Assembly (NCBI RefSeq): GCF_042651425.1
Contig: NZ_JBHSCW010000003.1
Coordinates: 434,001 to 498,000, forward strand
Source: Fodinicurvata halophila
GTDB taxonomy: Bacteria > Pseudomonadota > Alphaproteobacteria > Kiloniellales > DSM-21159
Reading direction: 5' to 3'
DNA: 64,000 bases
Made by a program: the position numbers and the translations under genes. Each line of letters starts with the position of its first letter. Position 1 is the first letter of the stretch. The notes under the pieces were generated by a model that did no database searches, was not told where the DNA came from, and saw nothing but the letters and a program-made list of their open reading frames with translations. This document shows, one piece after another, positions 17,223 to 25,127 of the stretch.

Positions 17223-19103
17223 ATGGACAGTCTGATCATCCAGTTGCTGACCGGATTGGCCAGTGCTTCTTCGCTGTTTCTCGTGGCCAGCGGCCTTACG
17301 ATCATCTTCGGCGTCACGCGTGTCGTGAATTTCGCCCATGGCAGCCTGTACATGCTTAGCGCCTATATCGCCGTGACCCTGATCCAGCTCTGGGGCGGGC
17401 AGGCGGGTGGTTTCTGGCTGGCCGTCCTTGTCGCAATCCTGGCCGTGGCGCTTATCGGCGGGCTGCTGGAGATCACGGTCCTGCGAAGACTCTATCGCTC
17501 GCCCGAGCTCTTTCAGTTGCTTGCGACCTTCGGTGTGGTCCTGATCGTGCAGGACGTGGCCCTGGCGATCTGGGGCCCTCAGGATCGATTCGGCGTGCGG
17601 CCGCCCGGTCTTGATGGTGCCTATACTGTTCTCGGTCGACCGGTGCCGACATACGACATCTTCCTGATCGTCCTGGCCCCCCTCGTTCTGCTGGGCCTCT
17701 GGCTGCTTTTCAACCGAACGCGTTGGGGAGCGCTCGTGCGCGCCGCCACGGAAGACCCGGAAATGCTCTCGGCCCTGGGCATCAACCAGCGTTGGCTGCT
17801 GACCGCCGTTTTCGCACTGGGGTCCATGTTGGCCGGACTGGGTGGGGCCCTGGAGCTGCCGAAGGGCAGCGCCAATCTGTCCATGGACATGCAGATCATC
17901 GCCTCGGTCTTCGTGGTCGTGGTGGTGGGTGGAATGGGATCCATTCTCGGGGCCTACCTGGCGGCTGTCCTGGTCTCGCTGATCCGCACCTTCGCGATTT
18001 CCAATGCCCAGGTCTCGCTTCTGGGGATTACCGTCTGGCAGCTTGAGCTGGTTTCCATCTTCATCGTGATGGCGGTCGTTCTCGTCCTGCGCCCCTGGGG
18101 CCTGCTGGGGCGGCCGGAAGCGCTGCACCGGGGCGGCATGTCGGTGGAGGCAACGGTCCTGCGCCCGCCCGGACGATGGCATCGCCTGGCCCTGGGCGTT
18201 TTGGTCCTGCTGCTTTTCCTGTTGCCGGCCGTCAGTGCGAACAGCTACCTGATGTATATCGTCAGCGAGATGGCGGTCTTCGCGCTCTTTGCCGCCTCGC
18301 TGCAGTTCCTGATGGGCCTGGGGGGCGTCATTTCCTTCGGCCATGCGGCCTATTTCGGCCTGGGCGCTTACGGGGCCGCCCTGGCTTTCCGGCACCTGGG
18401 GCTGCCCATGGAAACGGCCCTTCTGGCTGCTCCCCTTCTGGCCGGTCTGGGCGGCCTGGTCTTCGGCTGGTTCTGCGTGCGCCTGTCGGGTGTCTACCTG
18501 GCGATGCTGACGCTGGCCTTCGCCCAGATCGCCTGGTCCATCGTCTTCCAGTGGGACAGCCTGACCGGCGGAGACAATGGTCTGCTGGGAATCTGGCCCT
18601 CTGAGTGGGCCTCTGATCCAGTGGTGTTCTACTACCTGGTGCTGGGCGTCGTCCTGGTCTGCCTGTTTCTGTTGCGGAGATTCGCCTATGCACCCTTCGG
18701 CTACACCCTGCGCGCCGGCCGCGATTCTCCCCTGCGGGCCGAGGCCATCGGCATCGACGTGCGGCAGCATCGCTGGCTGGCCTTTACGCTGGCCGCGATC
18801 TTCGCCGGCGTGGCCGGTGGACTGTTCGTTTTCCTCAAGGGCAGCGTATCCCCGGATGCCATGGCCATTCCCCAGTCCGTGGATGCCCTGGCCATGGTGC
18901 TGCTGGGCGGTGTGCAGTCGCTGACGGGCCCGCTGTTCGGGGCGGCCATCTTCACCGGTCTCAAGGCCGAACTGATGAGTCTCACCAACTACTGGCGCTT
19001 CATCCTCGGGTCGCTGATCGTCCTGCTGTGCGTTCTCTTTCCCCGAGGGATCGCAGGGGCGGAGCGTGACATATCGGGCTGGTGGCCCCGGAGGCGTTCG
19101 TGA
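17223..19103 (+). CDS. Fused branched-chain amino acid-type ABC permease (LivH-LivM fusion)
   Basis: 626 residues, about twice a usual permease. Residues 1 to about 295 are a LivH unit (FGVTRVVNFAHGSLYMLSAY, the VVNFAHG signature; VVVVGGMGSILGAYLAAVLV). After a hydrophilic joint near 295-325, a LivM unit follows (GGVISFGHAAYFGLGAYGAAL; YLAMLTLAFAQIAW; AMVLLGGVQSLTGPLFGAAIF). Both EAA-like cytoplasmic loops that contact the ATPases are present, so one chain could supply the whole transmembrane pore. No stop or frameshift interrupts the joint. TTGAGG lies just before the ATG at 17223. Its stop overlaps the next start (GTGA). Confidence 0.92.
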   Translation: MDSLIIQLLTGLASASSLFLVASGLTIIFGVTRVVNFAHGSLYMLSAYIAVTLIQLWGGQAGGFWLAVLVAILAVALIGGLLEITVLRRLYRSPELFQLLATFGVVLIVQDVALAIWGPQDRFGVRPPGLDGAYTVLGRPVPTYDIFLIVLAPLVLLGLWLLFNRTRWGALVRAATEDPEMLSALGINQRWLLTAVFALGSMLAGLGGALELPKGSANLSMDMQIIASVFVVVVVGGMGSILGAYLAAVLVSLIRTFAISNAQVSLLGITVWQLELVSIFIVMAVVLVLRPWGLLGRPEALHRGGMSVEATVLRPPGRWHRLALGVLVLLLFLLPAVSANSYLMYIVSEMAVFALFAASLQFLMGLGGVISFGHAAYFGLGAYGAALAFRHLGLPMETALLAAPLLAGLGGLVFGWFCVRLSGVYLAMLTLAFAQIAWSIVFQWDSLTGGDNGLLGIWPSEWASDPVVFYYLVLGVVLVCLFLLRRFAYAPFGYTLRAGRDSPLRAEAIGIDVRQHRWLAFTLAAIFAGVAGGLFVFLKGSVSPDAMAIPQSVDALAMVLLGGVQSLTGPLFGAAIFTGLKAELMSLTNYWRFILGSLIVLLCVLFPRGIAGAERDISGWWPRRRS

Positions 19104-19879
19104 CGGCGATTTTGCAGGTTCGGGGCCTCAACAAGGCCTATGGCGGCGTGCAGGCCGTGAAGGATGTCTCCTTTGCGGTCAATCACGGGGAATTGCGGGC
19201 CCTGATCGGACCCAACGGGGCTGGCAAGACCACCTGCTTCAACCTTCTGAACGGCCAGCTGAGCCCGGACAGTGGAGAGGTCGTCTATCGCGACAGGGCG
19301 ATCACCGGACTGCCGCCGCGCCGGATCTGGCGCCTCGGGATCGGCCGCACGTTCCAGATCGCGGCCCCCTTCGCCTCCATGACAGTGCTGGAGAACGTGC
19401 AGATGGCTCTGATCTCCCATCACGGACGTTCGCGGCGCCTCTGGTCGCATGCACGCAACCTGTACCACGCTGAAGCCATGGCCCTGTTGCAGCGGCTGGA
19501 CCTGGAAGAGGCGGCCCGGCAGACCTGCGGCACCCTGGCGTATGGCGACATCAAGCGACTGGAATTGGCCGTAGCATTGGCCCATGGACCGGACCTTCTG
19601 TTGATGGACGAGCCGACGGCGGGAATGGCTCCGGAAGAACGCGCGCAGCTGATGGATCAGGTCAAGAATCTTGTCGAACAGCATGGCATGTCCGTACTTT
19701 TCACGGAGCACGATATGTCTGTTGTCTTCAGGTATGCCCATCGTGTCCTGGTCCTGGACCAGGGCGCCGTACTGGCCGACGGGACCGTCGGCGAGGTGCG
19801 CCGCAACAGCGAGGTGCAGCGGATTTACCTCGGGGATCTTGGGGATGAGACAGGTGGCCAGGAGGTAAAGGGCGAATGA
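19100..19879 (+). CDS. LivG-type ABC transporter ATP-binding protein
   Basis: Cytoplasmic ATPase of the branched-chain amino acid importer family. Walker A is GPNGAGKTT, the Q-loop is in GRTFQIAAPF, the signature region reads LAYGDIKRLELAVALA (LivG-specific, instead of LSGGQ), and Walker B is LLLMDEP followed by the H-loop in TEHDMSVV. I place the start at GTG 19100. It has GGAGG just upstream and overlaps the permease stop by four bases (GTGA). The GTG at 19082 would extend into the permease without an obvious ribosome-binding site. Confidence 0.93.
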   Translation: MTAILQVRGLNKAYGGVQAVKDVSFAVNHGELRALIGPNGAGKTTCFNLLNGQLSPDSGEVVYRDRAITGLPPRRIWRLGIGRTFQIAAPFASMTVLENVQMALISHHGRSRRLWSHARNLYHAEAMALLQRLDLEEAARQTCGTLAYGDIKRLELAVALAHGPDLLLMDEPTAGMAPEERAQLMDQVKNLVEQHGMSVLFTEHDMSVVFRYAHRVLVLDQGAVLADGTVGEVRRNSEVQRIYLGDLGDETGGQEVKGE

Positions 19880-20550
19880 CGGCCTTGCTTGAGATGAAGA
19901 GGCTGAGCGCCTGGTACGGCCGGGCCCAGGTTCTGTTCGATGTCGCTCTCGAGGTCAGGGAAGGGGAGGTTGTGGCCCTGGTTGGCCGCAATGGCAGCGG
20001 CAAGAGCACCACCCTGAAGGCTGTTATGGGACTCGTGGATCGCCATGCCGACCGGCTGCAGTTCGAGGGACAGGATATTTCCGGGCTGGCGCCTCACGAG
20101 GTGGCGCGCTGCGGGATCGGCTACGTGCCCGAGGAACGCCGTGTCTTCCAGGGACTGACGGTACGCGAGAATCTGGCCGTTGCCCAGCGCGAGGGTGATG
20201 GAAACGGCCCGGTTTGGACGTCGGCGGGCATCTTTGCCCTGTTTCCGCGGCTCGAGGCGCTGTACGAGCGTTCCGCCGGCGCCATGTCCGGCGGCGAGCA
20301 GCAGATGCTGACCATCGCCCGGACCCTGATGGGCAATCCGCGTCTGCTGCTGCTGGACGAGCCCTCCGAGGGGCTGGCGCCAGTGGTGGTGCAGCAGATG
20401 CGCCAGGCGGTCTCAACACTGAAGGGCGAGGGTGTGTCCGTCCTGCTCTCGGAGCAGAATCCGGCCTTTGCCAAAGGCCTGATCGATCGTGGCTATTACA
20501 TCGATCGCGGGATAGTCAGCCCACAGGAAGAGGGCTCCGCTTTGGCTTGA
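19876..20550 (+). CDS. LivF-type ABC transporter ATP-binding protein
   Basis: Second ATPase of the importer. Walker A is GRNGSGKST, the signature MSGGEQQMLTIARTL is LivF-like, Walker B is LLLLDEPSEGLAP, and the H-loop position is SEQN, as in other LivF proteins where Gln-Asn follows Glu. The start ATG overlaps the stop of the upstream ATPase (ATGA), so the two are translationally coupled. It ends the first liv-type operon. Confidence 0.93.
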   Translation: MTALLEMKRLSAWYGRAQVLFDVALEVREGEVVALVGRNGSGKSTTLKAVMGLVDRHADRLQFEGQDISGLAPHEVARCGIGYVPEERRVFQGLTVRENLAVAQREGDGNGPVWTSAGIFALFPRLEALYERSAGAMSGGEQQMLTIARTLMGNPRLLLLDEPSEGLAPVVVQQMRQAVSTLKGEGVSVLLSEQNPAFAKGLIDRGYYIDRGIVSPQEEGSALA

Positions 20551-20612
20551 CGGCAGACTCAGGCATGTTAACCCTCGAACGGATAAGATCTTAACGGAGT
20601 CGGGTTCAAAAG

Positions 20613-21422
20613 GTGTACAGACGGACGTTTTTCACCGGCCTGCTGGCTTCGGCTCTGCTTGGCAGCCTGTCCGCCCGGCGGACCTGGGCAGAGACACCGC
20701 CGCTTGTACCCGCAAAACCCGCCGGAGCGGTCATCGTACTGGATCCCGGTCACGGCGGGCGCGACCCCGGGGCGATCGGAAGTGCGGGGACACTGGAAAA
20801 GAATGTCACCCTGTCCATTTGCCGTGAAGTGCGCGACGACCTGAATGCGCGCCTGCCGCATCATGTGGCGCTCACGCGCGAAGACGATATCTCGCTGGCC
20901 CTGCCGGATCGCGTCCGGATCGGCCACGAACTGCAGGCCGACCTCTTCATCTCCATCCATGCCGATGCGGCGCCCAATCGCAATGCGCGCGGATTGTCAG
21001 CCTATACACTGGCCGAGGAAGCCTCCGACGACTTCGCGGAGTCGCTGGCCGAGCGCGAAAACTCAGTGGACGAGATCTACGGCATCGACCTGCGCAACAC
21101 CGATTCCCGCACGGCGGCGATCCTGATGGATCTGGCGCGCCGCATCGCGCGGGAGGATTCCCGCCGTGCCCAGCGCCTGATCGTGGAAGGGGCGGCGCAG
21201 GACCTGCACCTGCTGGACAATCCCCGCCGTTCGGCAAACTTTGCGGTCCTGCGTTCTGGAGAGATACCGTCGGTTCTGGTGGAAACCGGCTTCCTGACCA
21301 ATCCCAAGGACGAGCGCCTGCTGTCCGATGCCGGCTCGCGGCGCCGGATCGCCCAGACCCTGGCGCGCGAGATCGGGCAGGTAGCCAGCGTGTTCCTGCG
21401 CGAGCGCAACGGAACGCTCTGA
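20613..21422 (+). CDS. N-acetylmuramoyl-L-alanine amidase (Amidase_3, AmiA/B/C type)
   Basis: Zinc peptidoglycan amidase that splits septal murein between daughter cells. The signal region MYRRTFFTGLLASALLGSLSARRTWA has a twin-Arg-like RRTFF and could be Tat-exported, as AmiA and AmiC are in E. coli. The catalytic domain has IVLDPGHGGRDPGAIG (zinc His and nearby Glu), DLFISIHADA, NPRRSANFAVLRSGEIPSVLVETGFLTNPKDE. No AMIN targeting domain is present, so it is a compact form. The start is GTG 20613. An NlpD-like activator is encoded at 54005-55018 and tatABC at about 50.4-52.4 kb. Confidence 0.92.
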   Translation: MYRRTFFTGLLASALLGSLSARRTWAETPPLVPAKPAGAVIVLDPGHGGRDPGAIGSAGTLEKNVTLSICREVRDDLNARLPHHVALTREDDISLALPDRVRIGHELQADLFISIHADAAPNRNARGLSAYTLAEEASDDFAESLAERENSVDEIYGIDLRNTDSRTAAILMDLARRIAREDSRRAQRLIVEGAAQDLHLLDNPRRSANFAVLRSGEIPSVLVETGFLTNPKDERLLSDAGSRRRIAQTLAREIGQVASVFLRERNGTL

Positions 21423-21424
21423 AC

Positions 21425-21470
21425 GAAAAGGCCGGACCCCTGCGCTTGGCACGGGCCCGGCCTTCGTTTT
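21425..21470. terminator. Bidirectional terminator between amidase and decarboxylase genes
   Basis: CGAAAAGGCCGG and CCGGCCTTCGTTTT arms around a 20-base loop. T runs exist on both strands. It sits between two convergent genes. Confidence 0.8.
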
Positions 21471-21485
21471 CGGAGCGCCGTCGTT

Positions 21486-22616
21486 TCAGATGTAGTGCTC
21501 GGCCAAAGGCTCGAAGCCGTTGAAGGCCACGGACGAGTAGGTCGTGGTATAGGCGCCCGTCGCGCCGATCAGGATCTTGTCCCCGATGGTCAGGCTGATC
21601 GGCAGGTCATAGGGCACCTTCTCGTACATGACGTCCGCGGAATCGCAGGTCGGGCCGGCCAGGACCACGGGTTCGACCTCCTCGCCGTCGCGCGGCGTGG
21701 CAATCGGGTAGCGGATGGCTTCGCCCTCGGTTTCCGCCAGTCCGCCGAAACGGCCGATGTCGAGATAGACCCAGCGGCGCTCGTCGGCCTCCGACTTGCG
21801 CGAGATCAGGACCACCTCGCTCTGGATCACGCCGGCATTGCCCACCATGCCGCGGCCGGGCTCGATGATGGTGTCCGGCAGGCGGTTGCCGAAATGACGG
21901 CGCAGGGACTCCATGATTTCCTGGCCATAGGCCTCGGCCGTGGGAATCTCCTTCATGTAGCGGGTCGGAAATCCGCCGCCCAGATTGACCATGCGCAGCT
22001 GCAGGCCCTTCTCGGCCAGGCGGCGGAACAACCGTCCCGCGGTGCCCAGAGCTGTATCCCACTGCCCCGGATCGCGCTGCTGCGAGCCGACATGGAACGA
22101 GATGCCATAGGGGTCCAGGCCGAGCTCGATGGCCTTGAGCATCAGGGTCTCGGCCATGTCCTCCTCGCAGCCGAACTTGCGCGACAGCGGCCAGTCCGCC
22201 GATTCCCCCGAGGTCAGGATGCGGCAGAAGACGCGCGCGCCGGGAGCCTGCCGCGCGATCTTCTCCAGTTCGGGCTCGCTGTCGAAGGCGAAGAGGTCCA
22301 CGCCCAGGGCATGGGCGCGGGCGACATCGGATTCCTTCTTGATGGTGTTGCCATAGGAAATGCGCGCCGCGTCCGCGCCGGCCCGCAGCACCATCTCGAT
22401 TTCGGCCACCGAGGCCGCGTCGAAGCAAGAGCCGAGCTGGGTCAGCAGCTCCAGGATCTGCGGTGCCGGGTTCGCCTTGACCGCGTAGTAGATACGGGAA
22501 TCGGGCAGGGCGGCGGAAAAGCAGCGATAGTTGTCGGCGACGACATCCAGGTCCAGCACCATGCAGGGGGTGGGCGGCTGGGCGTCGTTCAGGAAGCTGG
22601 AAATCTTCGGGGTCAT
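21486..22616 (-). CDS. Type III PLP decarboxylase, ornithine (or lysine/ornithine) decarboxylase type
   Basis: 376 residues of the eukaryotic-type fold III family. The N-terminal alanine-racemase-like barrel has the PLP-lysine motif YAVKANP. FDAASVAEIE, SYGNTIKKESD, the HVGSQQ segment, the glycine loop GGGFPTRY and the phosphate-site EPGRG follow. The C-terminal GPTCDSADVMYE carries the catalytic Cys and Asp of ornithine decarboxylases. It would make putrescine from ornithine, though some alphaproteobacterial relatives also accept lysine. I use ATG 22616 because AAAGGGA lies just upstream. The frame stays open to 22922, but that extension is Arg-rich and unlike the family. A long leader precedes it. 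Confidence 0.9.
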   Translation of the reverse strand: MTPKISSFLNDAQPPTPCMVLDLDVVADNYRCFSAALPDSRIYYAVKANPAPQILELLTQLGSCFDAASVAEIEMVLRAGADAARISYGNTIKKESDVARAHALGVDLFAFDSEPELEKIARQAPGARVFCRILTSGESADWPLSRKFGCEEDMAETLMLKAIELGLDPYGISFHVGSQQRDPGQWDTALGTAGRLFRRLAEKGLQLRMVNLGGGFPTRYMKEIPTAEAYGQEIMESLRRHFGNRLPDTIIEPGRGMVGNAGVIQSEVVLISRKSEADERRWVYLDIGRFGGLAETEGEAIRYPIATPRDGEEVEPVVLAGPTCDSADVMYEKVPYDLPISLTIGDKILIGATGAYTTTYSSVAFNGFEPLAEHYI

Positions 22617-23089
22617 GGCTGTCCCTTTCAGCAGGTCGGCTGTGAAACCGTGCAAATGAGTGCGACCAGGGAATGCCAGTGCTGTGGAGGCACGGCTGAC
22701 ATTCCAGCTTCGTTCCAGGCCTGGCCTGACGCGAAGCGCGTGAAAGTGACTGCGGTACGTGACCGACGCCAGAAGGAACGGATCCAACCGGTTGGGTTCT
22801 CTGACGCCAGCTTTAATCGGACGGGAAAATCCCGGCTCCGCACGCCCTGGCAGCGATGTAATTCGTCTCTCTCGGTAAGGCCGGCGGATGGAAGGCCGGC
22901 GAGACCAAAAAAGCCGCGTCACGTCGTTGCGTTCGCCGGAATATCCCTCCCGGCCAGAGGCACGTGCGAATACGGTTCAAGAGTGCAGATAATGCCTTTT
23001 TTGAATCTGCGCAACAGCTTTTTATCGCAGGGGAAAAATTCTTTCGAGTCATGTTGCCGCGGGCGGAGAAAGCAGCCGCAAACCGGGGC
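22617..23089 (-). other. Long leader/intergenic region upstream of the decarboxylase gene
   Basis: 473 bases without a convincing gene. Read on the minus strand it holds a compact structure at about 22863-22905, with outer GTCTC/GAGAC and inner GCCGGC/GCCGGC stems, and a further GCAGAT/ATCTGC pair (22985-22990 / 23005-23010). Several Arg-rich frames are open across it. The speF RNA family is known upstream of ornithine decarboxylase genes in alphaproteobacteria. Whether this is one needs a covariance search. Confidence 0.35.
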
Positions 23090-23533
23090 TTAGAGCGCCT
23101 GGTCGGTTGGACGGGAAGCCGCGTCCGATTCAGCGCTCACATTGTCGGGGCCGGCGTCCGGCGGCATGCACATGCGCAGGCGCATCGGCGCTTGCGCACC
23201 GGGCAGACAGGTCATGCGGATCTCACATTCGCCCGCGGCCAGGGGCAGGTTCGACTCCTCCGGCAGGCGGGCGCGGCAGGCATTGGTGACGTCCTGATCG
23301 GAGACCTGCAGGGCCTGGCCGATGGACTCGTCGACCTGACCACCGTTCTGGACACCGGACGCCGTGTGCGGACTGCGGTAACCGCCGGTGCTCTCCATGC
23401 CGGAGGACATACCACCGCCCACCGCACCGCCAAGGCCGCTCAGCGCGGCCGAAGCCAGCATGACGGCCGCCCCGCCACAGCCCGAGAGGGTCAGCAAAAG
23501 CAAAAGCGGGAGGAGAAGTTTCAGGTGTTTCAT
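23090..23533 (-). CDS. Small predicted lipoprotein of unknown function
   Basis: 147 residues. The type II signal peptide MKHLKLLLPLLLLLTLSGC puts the lipidated Cys at 19. A Gly/Ala-rich stretch follows (about 20-45). A Cys-containing region (NACRARLPEE, GECEIRMTCLPGAQ, RMCMPP) has four further cysteines and may form disulfides. I do not recognise a family. It is the last gene of the minus-strand run headed by the CsgG/HfaB-like gene, 27 bases after the Sel1 gene, so it probably works in the same envelope process. Confidence 0.7.
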   Translation of the reverse strand: MKHLKLLLPLLLLLTLSGCGGAAVMLASAALSGLGGAVGGGMSSGMESTGGYRSPHTASGVQNGGQVDESIGQALQVSDQDVTNACRARLPEESNLPLAAGECEIRMTCLPGAQAPMRLRMCMPPDAGPDNVSAESDAASRPTDQAL

Positions 23534-23560
23534 TGGTCTCGCTCCTCCCGCTGACTTGGT

Positions 23561-24508
23561 TCAGTTCTGGTTGACCTGATAGGGCGCATTCATCTCGTAG
23601 CGGATGGCCCACTGGCGGGCCGCCTCAGCGGCATCATGTACCTGGGTGGGTGAGGTCTGTTGCACGAGGGCAATCAGGGTTCTGCGCGAGGCTTCCAGAA
23701 GTTTCTTGTCCTTGCCGGAAGCGGAAATCATAAGCCATTTCAGCGTTTCCACGGGGTTCTGGGAAACTCCTTCGCCCTTCATGTGCATCTGGGCCAGCAC
23801 ATACTGAGAGCGTTGATAGCCTTGTTGTGCCGCTTCCTCGAAGAGTTGCTTGGCGCGGTTCGGGTCGGCTGCCACACCTGTTCCAGACTTGTAGAGAAGC
23901 CCAAGGTTATGCTTGGCACCCGGCAGTCCCTTGCTCGCGGCCCTGTTGATCAATTCAAAGGCACGAGCTGGATCCTTGTTGACTCCTCTGCCTTCCGCAT
24001 AAAGCAGACCGAGGTTGTTTTCCGCACTCGCCAGTCCCTGGTTTGCTGCGGCCTGGAACCAACGAGCAGCTTCACTTGGATTGTTTGCATTGGAAAGGTG
24101 GTACTGCCCAATTTTTTCCTGCGCGCCCGCATGACCTCGTTCCGCGGCCTGCCTCAGATATCGCTCCGCCGCCTGCAGTGAGGTCTGCTGGCCCGCGAAT
24201 CCTTTCAGGTAGAGCGAGCCCAACAGGAAGCCTGCTTCCAGGTGACCGGCATCGGCCGAACGGCGAAGATACTCGTAGGCCTTGGTCGGGCTTTCACCCG
24301 GCAGGCGCTGCATGGAGGCTCGCAGCCCCAGCTGGAAGTCCGCTTCCGGGTTGCCTTTGGCTGATTCCATGCGCAACTCGTCCACGCTGCTCTCTCCCAA
24401 TTCCTGTGCTGTTGCATTTTCTGGTGAAAGCGCTGCAAGGCTGGCCAGAATGGCACCCATGGCAAGAGCTCGAAGCAGGCTTTTAGATTTTGAATTTTGT
24501 TGGAACAT
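23561..24508 (-). CDS. Secreted Sel1-like repeat (TPR-like) protein
   Basis: 315 residues with a signal peptide ending ATA before QELG (about residue 34). The mature protein is a row of about six Sel1-like repeats, for example AGHLEAGFLLGSLYLKG, GLASAENNLGLLYAEGRGV, GLPGAKHNLGLLYKSGTGV and GYQRSQYVLAQMHMKGEGV. These repeats build alpha-solenoids for protein-protein contacts. Sel1 proteins often accompany surface or secretion systems as periplasmic scaffolds. I start at ATG 24508, which has GAAGAAAG upstream. The longer frame to 24583 lacks a signal peptide at its own N-terminus. It lies 71 bases after the 156-residue secreted protein. Confidence 0.85.
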   Translation of the reverse strand: MFQQNSKSKSLLRALAMGAILASLAALSPENATAQELGESSVDELRMESAKGNPEADFQLGLRASMQRLPGESPTKAYEYLRRSADAGHLEAGFLLGSLYLKGFAGQQTSLQAAERYLRQAAERGHAGAQEKIGQYHLSNANNPSEAARWFQAAANQGLASAENNLGLLYAEGRGVNKDPARAFELINRAASKGLPGAKHNLGLLYKSGTGVAADPNRAKQLFEEAAQQGYQRSQYVLAQMHMKGEGVSQNPVETLKWLMISASGKDKKLLEASRRTLIALVQQTSPTQVHDAAEAARQWAIRYEMNAPYQVNQN

Positions 24509-24579
24509 CTTTCTTCGTCCGGTGTTGACCGGCCTCTTCCAGATACGGCCATAGTCAGGCCGCATATGATTAATAGGTA

Positions 24580-25050
24580 TCACTCCGCTTCGACCTCGGC
24601 GGTCTGTTCTTCGGACTGCTCCTCACTTGGCTCTTCCGTATTAGCGGTATCACTACTGCTAGAGGTGTCGTTATTGTCACCTTGAATGTCGTTAATAGAG
24701 TTGTTCTGGCTAATGTCTGAATCGGCACTTGAGTCTTGGCTGCCTTCGCTATGCTGGTCTGTCTGCTGTCCGACGTAGCCCTCGGATCCCTCCGAGAGGA
24801 TCTGGGTGATTTCGTTCAGATTTCCGACCGAGGTGGAGTTGGTGGTGTAGTTGGTGGTGTACTGGTTGAGGGCGCCCAAGCCGCCGCCGTTCACACTGCC
24901 GCCGTTGCGTTCCATGGCCTGGAACTGGGCCGCCATGGATTTGTTGCGCGACCAGCGCCAACCATCATTGCCCATCTGCTGGGCCATGGCCATATCCGCG
25001 GCCAATAGTGTCAGCGGCAGGGCGGCGACTGCAATAAAGTATCTGTACAT
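24580..25050 (-). CDS. Small secreted Asn/Ser/Thr-rich acidic protein (putative HfaA-like fibre component)
   Basis: 156 residues; signal peptide MYRYFIAVAALPLTLLAADMAMA, cleavage before QQ. The mature N-terminus has WRWSRNKSMAAQFQAMERNGG. Then comes an Asn/Thr-rich part with NYTTNSTSVGNLNEI at 67-81, similar to the N-S-T-A-T-S-V-G-N-N segment of the neighbouring 449-residue protein. The last 60 residues are almost only Ser, Asp, Glu, Asn and Gln. GGAAAGGACAAGGCA precedes the chosen ATG at 25050. Its size and place beside a CsgG/HfaB-type gene recall HfaA of Caulobacter, but the similarity I can see is motif-level only, so the role is inference. Confidence 0.6.
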   Translation of the reverse strand: MYRYFIAVAALPLTLLAADMAMAQQMGNDGWRWSRNKSMAAQFQAMERNGGSVNGGGLGALNQYTTNYTTNSTSVGNLNEITQILSEGSEGYVGQQTDQHSEGSQDSSADSDISQNNSINDIQGDNNDTSSSSDTANTEEPSEEQSEEQTAEVEAE

Positions 25051-25127
25051 TGCCTTGTCCTTTCCCGAGTTGGCTGATTGAAAAGGGGAGACAGGTGTTT
25101 CCACCTGCCTCCGAGATCAGGTAAGGT

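Noticed and set aside
15813..18770. 985-codon open frame on the minus strand
   Set aside because: It lies antisense to the liv-type binding protein and fused permease genes, has Gln/His/Arg-rich composition with no domain, and arises from codon bias in GC-rich genes.
22617..22922. In-frame N-terminal extension of the decarboxylase to 22922
   Set aside because: Arg-rich sequence unlike the family, while ATG 22616 has a good ribosome site and gives the normal length.
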